Origin: Trogon surrucura
Lineage: Eukaryota > Chordata > Aves > Trogoniformes > Trogonidae
DNA: 64,000 nucleotides
Direction: 5' to 3'
Assembly: GCA_020746105.1 (NCBI GenBank)
Contig: CM036619.1
Location: forward strand, 7,637,942 to 7,701,941
Shown: positions 58,501 through 64,000 of the stretch, piece by piece
Layout of the letters: each line of letters starts with the position of its first letter
Position numbering within the stretch: position 1 is the stretch's first letter
Notes under the pieces: model-generated
Database searches by the model: none
The model's input: only the letters and a program-made list of their open reading frames with translations
What the model was told of the DNA's origin: nothing
Made by a program: the position numbers and the translations under genes

Positions 58501-61500
58501 TGATTATGTCCTGCTGGGTCTTTATCAGTAAAGTCTCCCTTACTTTCAGTTGTGGTGCATCAATGCCCCTCGCCTCACTTCTGCTCCCTAAATATGGCAA
58601 AGAGAGTCAGGGACACAGATGAAGTGACACTGCCTTAAGTAAAGCTCCTGATGACCAGCAGGAACTTCACAAATACATCTGACATTTGTAATGTCTTTTA
58701 TTCACGACTAACCTTCAAGAAGCTTCTTCACTCATGCCGCAGTGCTATATGCCCCTTCCCGTCTCTGTCCCCCGTAGTAGGTGTGCACCTAGCAATTTAC
58801 TTAACAGCGCCTGGAATTACTCTTCACAAAAGGAAGCTGCATTTTCCTTTTGCGTAGAGTTTGCTTTAATCAGAGGCTTCAGCGTGAAAGCCTACACACA
58901 CCTCCCTTGCAGCTCACAGATGAGCTGGGAAACTCATTCAATCCTTTCAACATCCATTGTGGCTCAGGGCTACGGTCAAGCACCCTTAATGCAAAGCTGT
59001 TTGTGCAATCTATTTCCTGCTGATAACCAAGAACACATCCTTGAAAAATAAACACACTAAAATAAAAATCCCAGGAAGCTGCCAAGCTTACTCCTCAGTT
59101 TCTAGACTCTTCTGTGGTAGCTGAACTTAGTAAAAATCCGCCTCAAAGCATCCGGAAACCTCAAGTGAATGATGGCTGCAAACTGTCTCCATTGAGATGT
59201 AACTGTTTGTGTTGGGCAGTTTGTGCATTTTCCCATTACGAAACAGTTTCCAAGGATGGTAAAATAAAAAAGGGTTTCCATATTCATTTGTTTCTTCTCC
59301 TCTCATGCCTTTCAACAACGCAAATCAGAACTGTGTAACTTCAAACACAAGTGGCACTAGGTTTCTCAGAGCTGGGGCACTTCTTATAAGATAGAGTTTC
59401 ACACATATGGGCTTTTGATGAATTTTTCTGCTTAGCCAATGGGAAAGGGTGTGGTATACACTCATCCGAGCGTACTCACTTTGAATTGCATTGAATGGGA
59501 AGCATTACCTGTGCAGTGACAAGCAGAAATCTTCCCTCAGTCCTGTACAAGCCTTGCAAGTTCCTTGAGGTGCCAGTGCTAGAACAGCTTTCTGTCACAA
59601 CTTTCTCAGGAAGACACAGCATTAGGATGTGTAAGGAACATGGACTTTGGCAAGTTGAAAAATGTTTTTTAACATTTGTTTGGCATGTTAAAAAACGAGG
59701 TCTTCAACACCCTCTCACAGGACAGACTCTGTTCTCTCATAACACTGAGGTTTTAAGAGAATACACTCTTTTGTCTTCAAATCTCTCTTAATTTACCAAA
59801 GTATTTCTAAAAGCACGAGAGGAAACACTCCTAATGAAACATCCTCAAAACTTGAGTCAGGAGTTTGAAAATGCAAGGGAAAGTGGCTTCCTGAAGCTGA
59901 AAGTGAGTCAGAAAGTTCATGAATTTTTGTTTGAAGGTCTTCACTGTGAAATATTTCCTGGAGACTGGAAAGACTCATCCACCACTATAAATATCTCCTC
60001 TTACTAATGGTACTGAGTATATACATAAAAGAACAAATGCTCCTAGGTACTTTAGACAACAACCATGCACCAGAAAAAGCTGGTCAAAATGAGCAGCAAT
60101 AGCTTTAGCAACTAACTAACCTGCTCCAGTCTTCCCAGCCCAGCCTTCGTAGCTAGGGAAACTGATTTATCAGATGTATAATCAGTCTCAAATTCTTCAC
60201 TGAAATGGTGCAAAGATTTCACCTCAGGAGAAAAGGAGAGAGAAAGGACAGGCTTTGAAAATAATATTGCTGCTGAAAAGCAAGTAAGTGAGCCTGCTAC
60301 ACTTTGTGAGTAGTCTGCGGAGATGCTGGCCATAAGGACCTAAACTGCGTAGAGCAGAAATTGCTGCTGACTAGGGGCAAATGGAGACATCAATATCCTT
60401 GTACTCAGCCGTGTTTCCATACCTGTGACTGGACTGAGTACGTCTAAGCCCCCACCGCATTACCAGGGACATTACCAGTGTCTGCTTTTCTTGCTGGTTG
60501 TTTTTTTTTTTCACAGATTTCTTTGAAACTTTTCTGGGTTTGGCTTGCACTTAGCTTACACTGTCTCAGAATTGCATATTTTACTATTTCAACAGCTGGG
60601 AGAAGGGTTTGAGTTGTTTTGTTTAGGTTTTTCTAGTGTCTTTTTTTTTTTTTTTAATTTTACACTCATTAGAGCTTGGCTATTTAAAACTCTGCTGTAG
60701 ACTCCCTTTGATCTTCCTTGTTGCCAAGGGGGGAAAAAAAGAACTTGAATGTCAAACAGAAACACCGCAGACAGTATATGTCTTGCTTGACTCTTTGCAT
60801 GGTTTGGTTTGAAGGTAGGAAGGGAACAGTTGGATTGTAATTATCAAACTCTGTCAAGTTTTGTGTTTCACTTTCCTCAACTCCTGAAAAGTAACTTTTG
60901 AGAGAAGTAATCTAGCTGAGAGCTTTGCGTCTGTAGAGTGTTTTCACTCCAAACACAAATACCAGAATTTAATAGACTGGGTGGGGTTCAATCTGTAGAG
61001 AAGTAATTGAAGGAGCTGCACATATAGACATTCAACCCTGATTAATTAGAAGAGCAAAAAAGAACACTCTAATTCCATTTCCAAATCAAACCAGTTGTGC
61101 CACAATTATCTCGAGTACCTCAGAGACAGTTGAGTTCACAGTTGGTCCCTCTCTTTCCTCAGGGGGGAATGGATGGCCTTGTGCACAAGAAGAATTAAAA
61201 ACCCTTGAGCTCTTTATTCACTGAGTTACTTGTGTCTCTCAGTAACAGAGTATTTTTTAAGACATAGTTTGTATTTGGGACCAATTTTCAAAGGCACTCA
61301 GCATGCATGTTCAATGGCATTCAGGTCCTGGGGAGCTGCTATTCCCCTGGAAATCTACTCACTTGTTGAGACAGCTGAAATGGAGCTCTTCTGAAAATAT
61401 GGCTTTAACAGGCTTGGTTTTGAAGACAGGATACCTCAAGTCCCTAAAATGAGTCTTGCTTTCTTCAACTTTCCAAAGTCTGGTTAAAAAGATGCCTGAT

Positions 61501-61526
61501 ATCACCAAAGCTAGTAAATCTAGTTT
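49582..61526. other. Long unique stretch, no gene recognised
   Basis: Nearly 12 kb with no recognised CR1, LTR or SINE. Patches that look less random are an octamer-bearing segment near 50,166, a GC-rich exon-like patch at 51,677-51,829 and a homeobox-motif-rich segment at 53,875-54,010. The sequence from 58,650 to 59,060 also has even composition and few simple repeats. ORFs up to 123 codons (54,570-54,941) have no identifiable domain. A-runs occur near 49,941-49,957, 50,508-50,523 and 57,620-57,630, and T-runs near 60,507 and 60,640. Confidence 0.5.
51677..51829 (+). other. GC-rich exon-like patch, unconfirmed
   Basis: After 'tctgtgcctcgcag' (a plausible splice acceptor ending at 51,676), a frame of 50 codons runs to TAA at 51,827-51,829. 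It starts ATLQQLAQLCAMSRRDGRG and includes several CpGs, unlike the AT-rich flanks. There is no recognisable domain and no matching upstream exon. It could be a terminal exon, a non-coding-RNA exon or part of an unrecognised LTR. Confidence 0.2.
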
Positions 61527-62144
61527 TCACAGAATCACAGAATCACAGCACTGTTGAGGCTGGAAAAGGCCTCTGAGATCATCAAGTCCAGCCTATGACC
61601 CAACCCCACCACATCATCCAGACCACGGCACTAAGTGCCACATCCAGCCTCTCCTTAAACCCCTCCAGGGATGGTGACTCTCCCCTTCCCTGGGCAGAGC
61701 ATCCCAGTGCCTGAGCACCCTCTCTGTGAGGAAGGGCTGCCTGAGATCCAACCTGAACCTCCCCTGACGCAGTTTCAGGTCATGTCCTCTCATCCTGTCA
61801 ATGGTTGCCTGGGAGAAGAGCACGGCCCCCATCTGACTACACCCTCCCTTCAGGGAGTTGTAGAGAGTGAGAAGGTCCCTCCTGAGTCTCCTCTTCTCCA
61901 GGCTGAACACTCCCAGCTCCCTCAGCCTCTCCTCACAGGACTGTCCCTCCAGTCCCTTCCCCAGCCTCGTTGCTCTCCTCTGGACCCGCTGCAGCCCCTC
62001 AAGGTCTCTCTTGCAGCGAGGGGCCCAGACCTGCACACAGGGCTCGAGGTGAGGCCTCCCCAGTGCTGAGCACAGGGGCAGAATTACATCCCTGCTCCTG
62101 CTGGTCACACTGGTCCTGACACAAACCAGGATCCCATTGGCCTA
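61527..62144 (-). mobile_element. CR1 LINE 3' fragment, minus strand, 0.6 kb
   Basis: It begins with two to three octamer units ('tcacagaatcacagaatcac') and then 'tcatcaagtccagcc'. On the minus strand a nearly continuous frame (62,108 to 61,614) encodes the ORF2 C-terminus: [40 protein letters not shown] and [15 protein letters not shown]. This is a CR1 subtype distinct from the 20.5-kb copy. It is 5'-truncated shortly before '[10 protein letters not shown]'. The sequence is well preserved but too short to encode enzyme domains. Confidence 0.93.
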
Positions 62145-62185
62145 AACGATTTTTTTAAAAAAGTAATTTTCATAGAACCAAAATC

Positions 62186-62191
62186 TTTATT
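62186..62191 (-). promoter_or_regulatory. Candidate polyadenylation signal, minus strand
   Basis: The minus strand reads 'gagatcaataaagattttgg', a canonical AATAAA in a context typical of 3' UTR ends, with a T-rich stretch about 35-40 bases downstream. No coding exon is visible upstream on that strand in the window. Confidence 0.3.
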
Positions 62192-62718
62192 GATCTCATT
62201 GTAACAGCAACCACTGGCCAGAGCTTTTCTCCTCCCAAACACCTGCTTGAAGATGGTATATATGAAAAAAAAAAAAAAAATTCTAGACCCTGATTAGCAG
62301 AGGAGCTGCCCTGGTGAGGCCAGGCACTCTCTCCCTGCTCTTCATCCCCCGGTTATTGGAGAGAATCAGAAGAAAGTCACTGGGATAGGGAACGGAGATG
62401 AAAGGAGGTTGGGAAAGAGGGTGTTGAGGAAGAAAAAAGAAACAAAAAAAAGAAAAAAAAGAGCTGTTTCCCTCCAGCTCCCATCCATAAGTTAAGTCAT
62501 CCTTGGATTTTTTTTTTTTTATTTTTTTTTTTGGTTTGGCAAGCAGGTTTCCCTGAAACGAGGGGCTGCACCGAATCCCTGCTCTGTGAAGGATGTCCTC
62601 GCCTCCTGCCCCTGCCACTCCTCTGATCCCAGGGCCTTGCAGACTTCCTAGGATTTTCATTTTAAGGAAAAATGTATTTATTTATATATAATCTATATAT
62701 TTGTGTATGTCTCATCAC

Positions 62719-62742
62719 CACCCACCCACACACACATACATA
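62719..62742 (+). repeat. CA-rich microsatellite
   Basis: 'cacccacccacacacacat' followed by 'acatac': a short imperfect CA repeat. Confidence 0.85.
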
Positions 62743-62856
62743 CTTCTACTTGGACTCACTCACTTGTGCAGCTAAAACAGCCAGATACAAGTTCACGTTG
62801 CGTCCCACTGACTGCTGCCCCCACAAGGGAAAAGAGATGGGAGACAAATCCCAATT

Positions 62857-63060
62857 CCCTCGGGCTTGCTGGTTTGATTATTATTTTCTTTTGTTTGATT
62901 GGTTTGGTTTTCTTGTTTTTTGTTTTGTTTTTTTGTGCTCTCTCGGGCTTGCTTTTTTATTTATTTTTTTTTTTGGTGTGCTCCTTCAGGTTTCCTCCTT
63001 GCCCCTTTGCTCCCTCAGGCTTACTGGTTTGATTATTAGTTTGGTTGGTTGGTTGGTTTG
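62857..63060 (+). repeat. Degenerate tandem repeat, about 75-80-bp unit
   Basis: The motif CCCTCGGGCTTGCTGGTTTG or a near-copy recurs at 62,857, 62,938 and 63,012. Each is followed by T/G-rich filler, and the array ends in (GGTT)n at 63,041-63,057. Spacing is about 81 and 74 bases. Confidence 0.65.
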
Positions 63061-64000
63061 AGTTTTATTTGCTTTTTTTTCCTCTGAAACTAGAAAAAAA
63101 TGTCCTCTCCTGGAGATCTATCTTCTCCCTTGAACAATCCCCACGTCTGCCTCATTTCTCCAGCTGGAAGATTTTGGTACCAACCATGTGTTTCTGACAC
63201 ATGGTGAAACAATGACACTGTAGTCCCCTTCTGACAACACTGTCTTTACACATTTTCTCATTCTAGGTTCATCTCCATCCACCACTGAAATGCGATTGCC
63301 TTCGCAGCAGACAGCAGCTGTTTTAACAAGGCTAAAACAGTACACAAAATCTCTGGAAAAGAAGCAAAGAACTTTCCTAGTTTGAATCTGTGACATGAAT
63401 TTCAGGCCAAAGGCAAGTAAATGGACCACTGTTTCCTTAGGCAGTTCTGTGAGCCGGTCTTCCACAACCACAACTTGTCAGGGCCTCTCCTTTCGCACCT
63501 CAATTGAAAGACAGCTGTTCTATTTTCTAAATGAGAAGCTAGTTCACCTTAAGCCTGGCTTCATCTGCTGCAGCTTTTTTACCATTAAATATAGCTCAAA
63601 ATAGATTATCGGCATGGGGAGAAGACAAGAGAGTGTTTGAGCAAAACAAGCCATTAATTTTCTAAATAGAAGAGAACAACTTTCATCCTGGAGACACTGC
63701 TGTGCTATTGTCTGAAACACAATTTTCATCTGAAATTGGACAAACCATTTGGGAAGTAATTCAAGTTCCTCTAAAGGCAGGATGTGTTACACCCTGACAG
63801 TGGTGGAGGGAATCAGCACCCACAACTATGTTAACTGTACACAATGAATTGGGATCATCTTCTTTTAATAGGTCCTAATTGCAATGCTCCATCCCAACAG
63901 CTCTTTTGCAAACACCCCAGGTATTCCACCCCTTTAACTCACCGTCATCAAGCTTCACTTTGTAATAACTGCTCTAGTGTTGTCGCTACCAACTTGTCCC

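Larger units (their letters stand above)
62145..64000. other. Simple-sequence-rich region, no gene confirmed
   Basis: This contains a minus-strand AATAAA (62,186-62,191), an A17-class run (62,263-62,280), A/G- and T-rich tracts (62,432-62,461 and 62,508-62,533), a CA-rich tract (62,719-62,742) and a degenerate tandem repeat ending in GGTT units (62,857-63,060). From 63,100 onward the sequence is unremarkable. ORFs in the T-rich part are composition artefacts. Confidence 0.5.

Noticed and set aside
61671..62069. 132-codon plus-strand ORF
   Set aside because: Antisense of a CR1 ORF2 C-terminus that reads clearly on the minus strand.

Overview
The window reads as vertebrate, specifically bird, nuclear DNA. 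It is AT-rich and non-coding by eye, with no operons, Shine-Dalgarno sites or dense ORFs. It carries at least twelve CR1 (chicken repeat 1) LINE fragments with the avian hallmark 3' ends: short tandem arrays of an ATTCTRTG octamer directly after a line resembling 'ggttggactagatgatct'. It also holds several avian-type solo LTRs of about 575-600 bp. One short element at 43.1 kb has a tRNA-Ile-like head joined to a CR1-type tail. This is the architecture described for the passerine SINE TguSINE1, so a passerine (perching bird) is the best guess at the source.

Layout. 0-2.2 kb: unique sequence with a small CR1 remnant. 2.2-3.9 kb: a three-layer stack, an old solo LTR split by a CpG-rich 834-bp solo LTR of another retrovirus family and by a CR1. 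3.9-10.6 kb: unique AT-rich sequence and low-complexity tracts. 10.6-13.7 kb: a pile of minus-strand CR1 copies inserted into and beside one another, one with a structure suggesting twin priming. 13.7-20.4 kb: mostly unique. 20.46-23.56 kb: the best-preserved element, a 3.1-kb plus-strand CR1 with the end of ORF1 and a nearly complete ORF2 (endonuclease plus reverse transcriptase) broken by two nonsense codons. 24.2-25.0 kb: a solo LTR split by a CR1. 30.8-32.1 kb: two plus-strand CR1 tails. 32.45-33.03 kb: another LTR. 33-43 kb: unique. 43.1 kb: the SINE. 49.0-49.6 kb: a solo LTR. 49.6-61.5 kb: unique sequence with a few conserved-element-like patches. 61.5-62.1 kb: a minus-strand CR1. 62.1-64 kb: simple-sequence-rich DNA with a possible minus-strand polyadenylation site.

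I found no host protein-coding gene that I can support. The long ORFs are CR1 protein, antisense shadows of CR1, or chance ORFs in low-complexity DNA. The window is most likely an intergenic region or the inside of a very long intron. Two short signal-peptide-like ORFs (16.0 and 44.3 kb) and a GC-rich exon-like patch (51.7 kb) are the only hints of host transcription units, and all are weak.

The elements form a retroposition system. CR1 ORF2 supplies an endonuclease and reverse transcriptase that recognise the CR1 3' end. The SINE carries that kind of 3' end and so could be copied in trans. The LTRs are relics of a separate retroviral route. I see no new defence, mobile or biosynthetic system. 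The most informative items are the nearly open CR1, the SINE/CR1 partnership, and the nested LTR stack with target-site duplications.
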